Shown piece by piece: positions 1 to 9,200 of a stretch of DNA of 37,739 nt; position 1 is the stretch's first letter, and each line of letters opens with the position of its first letter. This DNA comes from Verrucomicrobiales bacterium (GTDB lineage: Bacteria > Verrucomicrobiota > Verrucomicrobiia > Limisphaerales > UBA9464), in NCBI GenBank assembly GCA_005805505.1, contig SYMJ01000045.1:1-37739 (forward strand), read 5' to 3'. A program made the position numbers and the translations under genes. The notes under the pieces are model-generated. The model ran no database searches, was not told the DNA's origin, and saw nothing but the letters and a program-made list of their open reading frames with translations.

Positions 1-264
1 CGTGAATTGGATGCCAAAAAACTCAATGCCTGGCTCAGCGAGCTGCTCCAGACCAAGGGTCAGGACATCTTCCGCATGAAGGGCATCCTCAATATCAAGG
101 GACAGGCCAATCGCTTTGTGTTCCAGGGTGTTCACATGCTCTTCGAGGGCAAGCCCGATCGCCCCTGGAAGGATGAACTGCAGCGCAAGAGTCAGTTGGT
201 CTTTATCGGACGCAACTTGGACCGCGAGGCGTTGAACGCCGGGTTCCGGCGCTGCCTGGCCTGA
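1..264 (+). CDS. CobW/ZNG-family GTPase, C-terminal part (5' end outside window)
   Basis: The window opens inside this gene. The visible 87 residues match the CobW C-terminal domain of G3E GTPases: LNAWLSELLQTKGQDIFRMKG, then a 'FVFQGVHMLFEG' strand with its histidine, and the ending 'QLVFIGRNLD' typical of the family. G3E/CobW proteins act as metal chaperones or zinc-transfer GTPases in the cytoplasm, and some insert cobalt in cobalamin synthesis. The N-terminal G domain with Walker A and the CxCC metal motif lies upstream, so the subfamily cannot be decided here. The WD40 gene follows after 34 bp on the same strand, which suggests co-transcription. The domain assignment is firm; the substrate metal is unknown. 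Confidence 0.9.
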   Translation, partial: RELDAKKLNAWLSELLQTKGQDIFRMKGILNIKGQANRFVFQGVHMLFEGKPDRPWKDELQRKSQLVFIGRNLDREALNAGFRRCLA

Positions 265-298
265 GTGGATGGATTGTCGCCACTGTCTTTGATCTGTG

Positions 299-1354
299 AT
301 GAATGCTCCGCTTCGACCCGCTGAGTGGGTTCTCGACCTTTCTGAACCCATCGCTGCCCTAGGAGGCTCGCCGGATGGGAGTCTTATCGCGGCTCTGGGA
401 ACCGAGGGTTCGGCCTGGGTGGTTGAGGCCTCATCGGGACGCCGGATTCACGCCTTCCAGGCCCATGCGGGAGGAGGGTTTCGCCTCGTCTGGAACCCAA
501 CGGCCTCCTGCTTCGCGACCGCGGGTCAGGACGGGCAAGTCCGGTTCTGGGATCCGGTGACTGGAACTCAAGTCGAGTCTTTGCCTATGCCCTCGGCCTG
601 GGTGGAGCAGCTCGCGGGTTCTCCCTCAGGAGATCGGTTGGCTGCGGCCTCCGGCAAGACGGTGTGCATCGGGCGGGTCAGTGGGAGCAGTGGGGCCGGT
701 GGAGCTGCTGGGACCGGTTGGGCCCACACTCTCGGCGGTCATCGCAGTACGGTGGCGGCATTGGCCTGGTCGGCTGACGGTCGATCTTTGGGCGTCGCCT
801 GCTATGGCGGAGTGAGCGTGTATGATTCGGAAACCGGCCGCGTGACGGCGGAGTTGCCCTGGAAAACGAGTCTGGTTTCGCTGGCGATTTCGCCGGACGG
901 ACGCTGGGTGGTGGCCGGCACTCAAGAGAACAGTGTGCAGATTTGGCCGCTGCCGTTCCGTGAAGGGGAAGAACTGGCCATGTCGGGTTACGACGCCAAG
1001 GTGCGAAGCCTTGCCTGGCATCATTCGGGTCGCTACCTCGCCACCGACGGTGGTCAGGAACTCATGGTGTGGGATTGTAGCGGCAAGGGGCCGGCCGGTT
1101 CAACGCCTCGGATTTTGGAAGGGCATCCGGCCCGGGCTTCCAGCCTCGCCTACCAAAAGACGGGGCATTTGTTGGCCAGCGGATGCCAAGCGGGGCGGGT
1201 GTTGTTTTGGAATGCGGGTAAATCTTCCCAGCCGCTGCGGGCCACCGCCTTGGCGGGTGCCGTGACGGCCCTGGGATGGTTGCCGGGAGATACCCAAGTG
1301 GTCGCTGGTTGCCAAGACGGTCGCCTCGCGCTCATTTCGGCCCCGAAGGTCTAG
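299..1354 (+). CDS. WD40 repeat beta-propeller protein
   Basis: The 351-residue protein is built almost entirely of WD40-type blades: repeated 'SPDGRWVVAGTQENSVQIWPL', 'AWSADGRSLGVACYGGVSVYD' and 'GHPARASSLAYQKTGHLLASG' units ending in W-D or equivalents. This fits one propeller of about seven blades. There is no signal peptide, so it is probably cytoplasmic. WD40 propellers act as protein-interaction platforms and no catalytic motif is visible. The start is either the ATG at 299 or the GTG just before it at 296; ATG is preferred. The close spacing after the CobW gene suggests a joint role, possibly in metal handling, but that rests on adjacency only. The next gene is convergent, 70 bp away. 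Confidence 0.88.
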   Translation: MNAPLRPAEWVLDLSEPIAALGGSPDGSLIAALGTEGSAWVVEASSGRRIHAFQAHAGGGFRLVWNPTASCFATAGQDGQVRFWDPVTGTQVESLPMPSAWVEQLAGSPSGDRLAAASGKTVCIGRVSGSSGAGGAAGTGWAHTLGGHRSTVAALAWSADGRSLGVACYGGVSVYDSETGRVTAELPWKTSLVSLAISPDGRWVVAGTQENSVQIWPLPFREGEELAMSGYDAKVRSLAWHHSGRYLATDGGQELMVWDCSGKGPAGSTPRILEGHPARASSLAYQKTGHLLASGCQAGRVLFWNAGKSSQPLRATALAGAVTALGWLPGDTQVVAGCQDGRLALISAPKV

Positions 1355-1424
1355 CGGAGTTGACGGGAACGGGGTGATGTCGTTGATGGTCTGACTCGAT
1401 AAAGCGCTCCCGGCCGCAGGGATT

Positions 1425-2177
1425 TTACAGGGGCCTCGCCCGATGTTTCCCGAGGAACTCCTGAAGGCGCGGATGCTGGGGTTGATCCAGCACCGCTCGG
1501 GTCGGCCCTGATTCCACCACGCGGCCGCCCTCGAGGAAGACGACCCGGTGGGCGATGTCCCGAGCAAAGGCTAGTTCGTGGGTGACCAGCAGTAGGGTCA
1601 TGCCCTCGGCCGCCAGGGTTTGCAGCACCGCTAAAACCTCGCCTCGCAGTTCTGGATCTAGGGCGCTGGTAGGCTCGTCGCACAGGAGGATCTGCGGTTT
1701 CATCGCCAGAGCCCGTGCAATCGCCACGCGTTGCTGTTGGCCGCCGGAGAGTTGTGCGGGCAAGTGGTGAGCCCGATCGGCCAGGCCTACCTTCGAAAGC
1801 AGACCCATCGCCAGCGCGTGGGCTTCGGAACGCGGTAGGCGGTCCACGTGGATCGGGGCTTCCATCACGTTCTCGAGGGCCGTTCGGTGGGGGAACAAAT
1901 GGAACTGCTGGAAGATCATCCCTGTCCGTCTCCGCCATCGCTGACGTAGCCGCCGGTCGGCCGCCTCAGGAGTGCCCGCCTCGATGCGAACATCCCCCAG
2001 GCGCAGTGATCCCGCATCGGGTGTTTCTAGCCAATTGAGACAGCGGAGCAGGGTGCTCTTGCCGCAACCGCTGGGTCCGATCAGGGCCACCACTTCCCCG
2101 GCGCTCTGATGATGATCGATGCCATCGAGCACCGTTACTGTGCCGAAACGCTTTCGTAGTCCAACGATCTCGATCAT
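1425..2177 (-). CDS. Polar amino-acid ABC transporter ATP-binding protein (GlnQ/HisP type)
   Basis: This is the 250-residue ATPase of an ABC importer. The ordered motifs are all present: Walker A GPSGCGKST near residue 35, a Q-loop in 'IFQQFHLFPH', the signature LSGGQQQR, Walker B with 'ILLCDEPTSALD', and the switch histidine in 'LLVTHELAFA'. The 'FQQFHLFPHRTALENV' segment is characteristic of the polar amino-acid family (GlnQ, HisP, ArtP). The ATG overlaps the stop codon of the upstream fused permease gene as ATGA (2174-2177), showing translational coupling. It would energise uptake through that permease at the inner membrane. The specific amino acid cannot be read from the sequence. Confidence 0.95.
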   Translation of the reverse strand: MIEIVGLRKRFGTVTVLDGIDHHQSAGEVVALIGPSGCGKSTLLRCLNWLETPDAGSLRLGDVRIEAGTPEAADRRLRQRWRRRTGMIFQQFHLFPHRTALENVMEAPIHVDRLPRSEAHALAMGLLSKVGLADRAHHLPAQLSGGQQQRVAIARALAMKPQILLCDEPTSALDPELRGEVLAVLQTLAAEGMTLLLVTHELAFARDIAHRVVFLEGGRVVESGPTRAVLDQPQHPRLQEFLGKHRARPL

Positions 2178-3673
2178 GTCCGCAACCTCCGTTCGAGAGC
2201 TCGGGCTCCCAGCGAAGCCGCATGGGCCATGGCCAGATAGATGGCCGCGGTGAGGATTCCCAAGCCGATGTAATCGCCCGCATCCAGCGAGCGGATGAGA
2301 AATTCTTTAGTGAGTTCGACGAGGCCGATCACCGAAACAATGGAGGAATCTTTGAAGAGGGAGATGAGGTCGTTGGTGATGCCGGGGAGGCTGATTCGAA
2401 GCGCTTGGGGCAGGAGGATGCGTCGCAGTGTCATGGCGGGTGACAAGCCTAGGGCCAGTGCCGCCTCGGTCTGGCCGCGGGGAACGGCTTCGAGTCCGGC
2501 CCGGAAGTTCTCGGCTTCGTTGGCGGCGTAGTTGAGCCCGAGTGTTAGTACGGCTGCGGCCCCGGCTGAGAGTTTCCAACCCCATTGCTGGGCCAACCCG
2601 AAATAGATGAAGTACAACTGCAACAGCAGGGGGGTGCCGCGGAACACTTCGATGTAACTGATGGCCATCCAGCGCACGGGTCGCGATCCGTAGCGACGAG
2701 CCAGGGCCAATCCGAGTCCCCAAGTCATGGCCAGAGCCATGGACGCTAGGCTCACCCACACGGTGGTTACCGCAGCCTCCATTAGGATGCTGAAATACCG
2801 AAGGGTTGGTTTGGGGCGGGGTCTTGTTGCAGCGGTGCTTGCCCCGGAGGTTGTTGTCGAAACCGCTGCTGTGTTCCAGATGGCCAAGGTTGCTTGCTGT
2901 GGGCCCCACAACTCGTAGCGGCGGTAGATGCGTTCGAGGGTGCCATCTTGGATGAGGGATTCGAGGGTTCCATTGATGCGAGTCAGCAGCTCTGGGGAAC
3001 TGGTCGGTACGGCGATCGCGTAGTAGGCGGGCGCGAAGGGGGGGCCGGCCGCTCGGAGGTTCGGCCTATTGCGCAGTTGGACCGTGGCGATGGGAGAATC
3101 GGTGAGAACGGCGTCGAGCCGGCCCAGTTCCAAGTCCCGGAAGTAGTTCACATTTTCGTCGTACACTCGCACTTCCAAGCCGCCTTGCTGGGTGACCAAG
3201 CGGTGGGACAAGGTCGAGGCCAACACGCCGATGCGATGTCCGACCAGATCGCCGAGGCTTTGGATAGTTGTGTCGTGTGTGCGAGCGACGAGTTGTTGTC
3301 CGAACGCAAAATAAGGCCGGCTCATCGCCACCAGGGCGAGGTTTTCTGGGGTGCGCTCCAAGGCTGCGATGACGATGTCGTAATTACCCCCCTGACGGAG
3401 GCCGGGTATCAAATTGGCCCAGTTGTACTGGACGAATTGGGAGGTGCATCCCAGTCGGTCGCACAGTGCTTGAGCTAGTTCGACTTCGAATCCGACGAGT
3501 TGGTCGGGGTTGTCGGAAGGGTGAAAGATATAAGGGGCGCCGCCTTCGGCATCGTTGGCCCAGCGGAGCACCTGGGGGATGGCCGGCTCCGGGGTCTGGG
3601 CCGCACCGCTGGTACTCCGGACGCCGGTGGTCCATGCCATGAGGATGAGGAGCAGTATTAGGACGCGGCGCAC
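2174..3673 (-). CDS. Fused amino-acid binding protein and ABC permease
   Basis: This single 499-residue chain carries both import functions. Residues 1-24 form a signal peptide or anchor. Residues about 30-265 are a solute-binding protein (SBP_bac_3): 'FEVELAQALCDRLGC', 'YDIVIAALERTPEN' and 'RIGVLASTLSHR'. After a Thr/Pro-rich linker, residues about 285-495 are a HisM/GlnP-type permease with several membrane helices and the ATPase-docking EAA loop 'ALALGLSPAMTLRRILLPQAL'. SBP-permease fusions are known in this transporter family. The start is a GTG at 3673 with AGGA just upstream. The gene overlaps the ATPase gene by 4 bp, and together they make a complete two-gene importer. No ligand can be assigned. 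Confidence 0.93.
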   Translation of the reverse strand: MRRVLILLLILMAWTTGVRSTSGAAQTPEPAIPQVLRWANDAEGGAPYIFHPSDNPDQLVGFEVELAQALCDRLGCTSQFVQYNWANLIPGLRQGGNYDIVIAALERTPENLALVAMSRPYFAFGQQLVARTHDTTIQSLGDLVGHRIGVLASTLSHRLVTQQGGLEVRVYDENVNYFRDLELGRLDAVLTDSPIATVQLRNRPNLRAAGPPFAPAYYAIAVPTSSPELLTRINGTLESLIQDGTLERIYRRYELWGPQQATLAIWNTAAVSTTTSGASTAATRPRPKPTLRYFSILMEAAVTTVWVSLASMALAMTWGLGLALARRYGSRPVRWMAISYIEVFRGTPLLLQLYFIYFGLAQQWGWKLSAGAAAVLTLGLNYAANEAENFRAGLEAVPRGQTEAALALGLSPAMTLRRILLPQALRISLPGITNDLISLFKDSSIVSVIGLVELTKEFLIRSLDAGDYIGLGILTAAIYLAMAHAASLGARALERRLRT

Positions 3674-4015
3674 CGTCCTGCGATTAGCGAGTGTTCGCGG
3701 GGTTTCTCAAGTGAATTACCTGAAGGGCATGGGGTCGGTCCCATCTATTTACACAAAAAGTGACACTTCATACTATAGCGGTGTCCTTCGGGGGGCTGCA
3801 CGGGAACGGTCCCGCGGCCGCCCGGGGTGGGCGGATGGGTGAGACAGGTCGGTCTAGGTTTTGAATTGGATCGGATCCGACGGGATGGTTTCGGTTGGAT
3901 CTAAAATCTAGGATCTAGTTTCGCGTTGCCGGGCGGGGGATGGGTGCGTTTGATTTGAGGCAGTTCTCAGCGCGGTTTTCATCAGCGACACGCCGTGCCT
4001 CACCCTTTCCCTATC
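3674..4015. other. Divergent intergenic region (ABC importer / Gfo-Idh-MocA gene)
   Basis: This 342-bp spacer separates two divergently transcribed units and holds no convincing gene. It contains the promoter described at 3748-3776 and a perfect 10-bp palindrome TCGGATCCGA at 3871-3880. Near 3898-3920 there are repeated ATCTA/TCTAG words. The leader between the promoter and the Gfo/Idh/MocA start would be about 230 nt. I do not recognise any known riboswitch in it. Confidence 0.6.
3748..3776 (+). promoter_or_regulatory. Near-consensus sigma70-type promoter with palindromic operator-like spacer
   Basis: A TTTACA hexamer at 3748-3753 and a TACTAT hexamer at 3771-3776 are separated by exactly 17 bp, and each differs from the E. 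coli consensus at one position. The spacer holds a perfect 11-bp palindrome AAGTGACACTT (3758-3768), placed where a repressor would block RNA polymerase. It points toward the Gfo/Idh/MocA gene. The short AT-rich patch stands out against the GC-rich surroundings. The promoter and operator calls are predictions from sequence only. Confidence 0.55.
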
Positions 4016-5128
4016 ATGAGCCGCAAACTCAATATCGCCATTGTCGGTCTCGGATTCGGTTCCGAGTTTATCCCCATTTATCAACGCCATCCCCATGCGG
4101 AGATGTACGCCATTTGCCAGCGCTCCCAGGACAAGCTGGATGCGGTGGGCAATGCCTTCGGAGTGGAGAAGCGCTACACGTCCTTCGAGGACTTGATCCG
4201 CGATCCATTGGTGGATGCAGTGCATATTAATTCGCCCATTCACTTGCACGCGCCGCAGGCCATCGCCGCTCTGCGCGCGGGCAAGCATGTGGCCTGCACG
4301 GTGCCGGCGTGCACCACGGTGGAGGAAGCTCGCGAGATCGTGAAGGCGGCCCGTGAGAGCGGGAAGAAGTACATGATGATGGAGACGGTGGTCTGGAGCC
4401 GGGAGTATTTGTATGTGCGGGAACTCCGGGATACCGGTCGTTTGGGACGGATCCAGTTTGTTCGCGGCAGCCACCTCCAGAACATGGATGGCTGGCCCGG
4501 CTACTGGGAGGGATTGCCTCCGATGCATTATGCCACGCACTGCGTCAGCCCTTGCCTGGGTATCGTCAACGGCGAGGCAGAGTTCGTGTCGTGTCTGGGT
4601 TCGGGCCGTATCTCCGAGTCCCGCATCGCCAAGTATGGTTCACCGTTCTCCTTTGAGACGGCCCAGTTCAAGGTCCGTAGCCAAGATGTTGCCGGTGAGG
4701 TCACGCGGTACTTGTTCGATTCTGCACGCCAGTATCAGGAGAGCTTCGACTGCTACGGCTCCAAGACTTCCTTCGAATGGCAACTCACCGAGCACGATGA
4801 CCCGGTGCTGCACCTCGGCGGTGAGACGGTGGAAAAGGTGAAGATTCCCGATTATGCCCACCTGTTGCCTGAGGCCATTCGTCCGTTCACGACGAAGGGC
4901 GTCTATGACATGAGTGAGAATGTCCACTTGAGCTTCGTTCAAGGCAGCGGCCACGGCGGCAGCCATCCGCACATGGTTCACGAGTTTGTCATGAGTGTGA
5001 TCGAAGACCGCCCGAGCTTCCCAGACTTGCACCAGTCGGTGAATTGGACCCTCGTGGGCATCCTGGCGCACGAGAGCGCGATGCGTGGCGGCGAGAAGTT
5101 GCACCTGCCGAACGTCCACGGGATCTGA
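4016..5128 (+). CDS. Gfo/Idh/MocA family oxidoreductase-like protein
   Basis: The 370-residue protein begins with the dinucleotide-binding Rossmann motif 'IAIVGLGFGSEF' (residues 8-19), followed by 'DAVHINSPIHLHAPQAIAAL' and a C-terminal substrate domain, as in NAD(P)-dependent sugar or inositol dehydrogenases. The usual catalytic 'EKP' motif after 'GKHV' is replaced by 'TVP' (valine at residue 96), so the general lysine is missing. A non-standard reaction or a sugar-binding role is possible. ATG 4016 is preferred over the in-frame GTG at 3995 because it starts just before the first strand. It is probably read from the promoter at 3748 and ends in a strong terminator. The substrate is unknown. 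Confidence 0.9.
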   Translation: MSRKLNIAIVGLGFGSEFIPIYQRHPHAEMYAICQRSQDKLDAVGNAFGVEKRYTSFEDLIRDPLVDAVHINSPIHLHAPQAIAALRAGKHVACTVPACTTVEEAREIVKAARESGKKYMMMETVVWSREYLYVRELRDTGRLGRIQFVRGSHLQNMDGWPGYWEGLPPMHYATHCVSPCLGIVNGEAEFVSCLGSGRISESRIAKYGSPFSFETAQFKVRSQDVAGEVTRYLFDSARQYQESFDCYGSKTSFEWQLTEHDDPVLHLGGETVEKVKIPDYAHLLPEAIRPFTTKGVYDMSENVHLSFVQGSGHGGSHPHMVHEFVMSVIEDRPSFPDLHQSVNWTLVGILAHESAMRGGEKLHLPNVHGI

Positions 5129-5153
5129 ACGATTCCGGATCGGGGGTGTTCCC

Positions 5154-5190
5154 AACGCCCGGAATGGCTTTGTGCCGTTCCGGGCGTTTT
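5154..5190 (+). terminator. Rho-independent terminator after the Gfo/Idh/MocA gene
   Basis: A perfect 11-bp stem, AACGCCCGGAA pairing with TTCCGGGCGTT (5154-5164 with 5178-5188), extends inward through a wobble and three further pairs to a short TTTGT loop. It is followed by TTTT, with the T run starting inside the stem. It lies 26 bp after the stop codon. The A-rich start of the stem could also let it work on the minus strand for the convergent epimerase gene. Confidence 0.9.
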
Positions 5191-5211
5191 CTTGCCCGAG
5201 CGGTGGGTGCG

Positions 5212-6123
5212 TCAGCAGGGACGGACTTCCATCCACATCGACGCTTGAAAGGATTGGCCGGGCGCTAGGATTTGAAGCTCACGGTCGTCCGGTCGGCTGA
5301 AGGCGTTGGGCAGGCAAGTCCAGGGTTCTAGGCAGTAGAAATTTTCCGAGGGCGTCCGTGACCAGAGCGCGCAGAAGCGATAGGCCGGTGCCCCTTCCCA
5401 GTTGACGACCACTTCCAGGCGGGCTGCTCGGTCAACCAGGGCCAGTTCTTGGCTCCGGAGGTTTCCTAAGAGCAGGGTGGATCCAGTGTCCACGGTGGCT
5501 GGTAATTCCTGTTCGGAGAACGGTTCGGAAAAATAGGCGTCGCCGCGTCCGATCGGATTGAAGCGGGTGGCTCGGGGAATACGGATAACGCAGTCGCTCC
5601 GCTTGGATCCTGCGCTCAGCGGCATCGGTAAATAGGGGTGGAATCCGACGCCGAAGGGCATGGGTTCAGGGGAGAGATTCTCGATGACTTGATGCCAATG
5701 CAGGCGACCTTCTTGAAGCCGGTAGGTCAGGCGATAACGAAAGGCGAAAGGGAAAACCGCCTGGGTGGCGTCGCTGTCGGTGAGTTCGAGTTGGACTTGA
5801 TCGGTTTCTTGGGCCGTGACTTTCCAGGGAGTTTTTCGGGCAAATCCGTGCGCTGGCATCGGATGGTTTTGACCGGCCCAGGGATAATGGTGGTCAGCGC
5901 CGGGGACGTGGTTGTAGCTGACTATTGGAAAGAGCAGGGGGCTGCCCGCCCACATCTCACGGGGATATCGAGCAATGACCGCGTCGTCATGATGCAGTGC
6001 CTCCACGAGGCCATGACCGGGGAGGGGTCTTTGGTATCGGACGAGCCACCCACCGAACTCGGGCAGCACTTGGGCCATGGCTCCGGTTTGATCCCGGATT
6101 TCTACACAAGCAGTCGATGACAT
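5212..6123 (-). CDS. Aldose 1-epimerase family protein
   Basis: The 303-residue cytoplasmic protein has the beta-sandwich galactose-mutarotase pattern. The two expected histidines are in 'AHGFARKTPW' (His92) and 'FGVGFHPYL' (His162), and the likely catalytic glutamate is in 'YCLEPWT' (Glu266). These enzymes interconvert alpha and beta anomers of hexoses or related sugars. The start at 6123 gives the family's usual N-terminus ('VEIRDQTGAMAQVLPEFGG'); an in-frame extension to 6222 looks non-homologous and would run into the mfd region. It is divergent from mfd and convergent with the Gfo/Idh/MocA gene. Sugar specificity cannot be read from sequence. Confidence 0.88.
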   Translation of the reverse strand: MSSTACVEIRDQTGAMAQVLPEFGGWLVRYQRPLPGHGLVEALHHDDAVIARYPREMWAGSPLLFPIVSYNHVPGADHHYPWAGQNHPMPAHGFARKTPWKVTAQETDQVQLELTDSDATQAVFPFAFRYRLTYRLQEGRLHWHQVIENLSPEPMPFGVGFHPYLPMPLSAGSKRSDCVIRIPRATRFNPIGRGDAYFSEPFSEQELPATVDTGSTLLLGNLRSQELALVDRAARLEVVVNWEGAPAYRFCALWSRTPSENFYCLEPWTCLPNAFSRPDDRELQILAPGQSFQASMWMEVRPC

Positions 6124-6202
6124 CAGGCAATCGGGCAACGCATCGACCGACGGCTCAATTCCAAAATCGCCATTCGACAATTTCAGGGCATTCTTTGCGG
6201 GC

Positions 6203-9200
6203 TTGGATCCCGCATCTCCCACCGTGTTGCAAGGCTGGCTGAAATCGCCGGTCGTTGAGTCGTTGCGCCAAAAGGTCGAGGCCGGAGGAGTCGTGAGTTT
6301 GGAGAGTGTGGCTCCGGCGGCGCAGGCATGGCTGGTGGCCGTGTTGCATCGGCTTTATCCGGACCGCCACGTGGTGGCCATTACGGACACGCTGAAAACC
6401 CAAGAACTCTTGCACGCCGATGCCGCCACTTGGCTGGATGGGGAGCGTCCGCAGTTTTTCCCGGCTTGGGAGACATTGCCCCAGGATTCCCGATTGCCCC
6501 ATGCCGACATCATTAGCGAACGGCTCGAAACGCTGATCGCACTGCGGCGGGTAGAGGGTGTTCCTCCGAAAAGCCGACTGGTGATCACTTCGGTGACGGC
6601 CTTGCAGCAGCGCACCTTTACCCCGGACGAGTTCAACTCGAGGACTCGGACCTTCTGTCGGGGAGAAACGGTCAACCCGCTGGATCTCATCGAATGGCTT
6701 GAGTCGCAGGGTTATGAGCCCGAGGCCCAGGTCTCCCATAAAGGGGAGCTATCTTGGCGGGGTGGCATTGTGGATTTGTGGCCCCTCAATCGCCCTTGGC
6801 CAGTTCGGTTGGAGTCCTTCGGGGATGAGTTGGAGTCGCTTCGTGAATTTGATCCCCACCGCCAGACCCGTTTGGATGCCATCGACTCGTGCGTGGTTCC
6901 ACCGGCGGGTGAGCTGAGTTTGCTGCGTCCCAAGGCCGGGTCCGAGGCGCCGTCACCTCCGGTGAGCGCTCTCGATGCGCACTGGGGCCAAGACGCGCTG
7001 GTGGTGCTTTGCGGGCCGCAGGCGCTGGCTCTCCAAGCAGAACACCACGCCAGTCAGGTTCGAGAGGGGGATGTGTTCCATGAGCCCTGGGAGGCCTTGC
7101 AACTGCGGGTTCAGACCTCCGGAAGCGTCTGGGTCCGGGTTGAGGATTCGATTCCGGAATCTGTAGGCGATCCGAATGATCTGCTCATTGAATCCCTCGA
7201 TGCGTTCCGTCCCATCGGAGCAACCCTGCCCGCGACTCAAGTTGCCGAGGAGCAGCGACGGACTTTTTTTCAACAAATGCAGCGGTGGTTGAGACAAGGC
7301 TACCACCTTCAGGTTTTCTGCAACAATTCCGGCGAGCTTCAACGCTTCGGAGAACTGTGGAGCGAACTCCTGCCCTCCAGTGGAAGTGAGGCCGCTGAGG
7401 GTTCCGTGCCCTCAGCGGTCCCAGAAGTCCTCACAGGTACCCTTTCTCGAGGATTTCTGTGCGAACTCTCCCGCCGGGTCGTGGTCTCGGACGCGGAGAT
7501 TTACGGGCGCTACAAAGTGTCTCGGCCGCGGCGGTTGAAGTCCCATCATGCTCAGTCGGTGCGCAACGCCTTCGAGGTGGATTTCACCGACTTCGACCTC
7601 GGGGACTTCGTGGTGCACCTCCAGCACGGCATCGGGATTTACCGAGGCCTCAAGACGCTGCCGCCTCGGCAGGCCGGCGCCTCGGGCGGTGGTCAGGAAT
7701 GCCTGGTGATCGAATACGCCGCGAGCTCCAGCCACGATGAGGCACCCAAGCTCTACGTTCCGGTGACTGAGGCGCACCTGGTGAGCAAGTACGTGGGCGC
7801 GGGCAAGGCGCGTCCGCAGTTGAGCACTATCGGCGGCACTCGCTGGACCAAGGCCAAGGAGCAGGCTCAACGGTCAGTGCGGGACTTGGCGGCCGAACTG
7901 CTTTCTGTGCAGGCGGCGCGGGCCACTCAGCCGGGCCACCCGTTCTCGGTCGACTCCCCGTGGCAGCGGGAGTTTGAGGCGAGCTTTGAATTTGAGGAGA
8001 CAATCGACCAAGTGAAGGCCATCGCGGCCTCCAAGGTCGACATGGAGCTCCCCAAGCCGATGGACCGTCTGATTTGTGGTGACGTGGGCTTTGGCAAGAC
8101 CGAGGTGGCCATCCGGGCCGCGTTCAAGGCGGTCATGGGAGGCAAGCAGGTGGCGTTGCTGGTGCCCACCACGGTCCTAGCCCAGCAGCACTACAACCAT
8201 TTCCGCGAGCGGATGGCGGAGTATCCGGTGCGCATCGAATTGATGAGCCGTTTCCGGACGGCCAAGCAGCAGAAAGGAGTGATGGAGGCAGCGGCTGTTG
8301 GTGCGGTGGATATCGTCATCGGAACCCACCGGATCGTCTCCGCGGATATGATCTTCAAGGATCTGGGCCTGGTGATCGTGGACGAGGAGCAGAAGTTTGG
8401 CGTGAAGCACAAAGAGCAGTTCAAACTGCTGCGCCGGACCGTCGATGTACTGACCCTCAGTGCGACTCCCATTCCACGGACGCTGTACCTGGCTCTCACG
8501 GGGGCCCGAGACCTCAGTACTCTGGAAACGCCGCCGCAAGATCGCCTGCCAGTGGAGACCATCGTAGGCAATTACGATGAGAGGGTCATCCGCGATGCCA
8601 TCCAGCGGGAATTGAATCGGGGCGGTCAGGTGTATTTCTTGCACAATCGGGTTTCCACCATCGAGGACGTGGCTCTCAAGTTGAAGACACTGGTGCCCGA
8701 GGCCCGGATTCTGGTGGGCCACGGACAGATGGCTGACGACGAGTTGGAGAAGGTCATGACGCGCTTCGTCAACGGCGAGGCCGACGTGCTGGTGAGCACC
8801 ACGATCATCGAGAGCGGTTTAGATATTCCCAACGCCAACACGATGGTCATCGACCGGGCGGATCGTTTTGGTCTGAGCGAATTATACCAACTCCGCGGCC
8901 GTGTGGGTCGCTACAAGCACCAGGCCTATTGCTACCTGATGTTGCCACGCCACGCCCAATTGCTGACCGAGGCCCGCAAACGGATGAGTGCCATTAAGCA
9001 GTACAGTGCGCTGGGTAGCGGTTTCAAGATCGCCATGCGCGACTTGGAGATTCGCGGTGCGGGCAATTTGCTCGGTTCCCAGCAGAGTGGCCACATCACT
9101 GCGGTGGGCTTCGACCTGTATTGCCAACTGCTCGGCCAAAGTATTTCGGTATTGAAGGGTGAAACGGTCCGGACTCGAATCGAGGTTCGGGTATCGCTGG

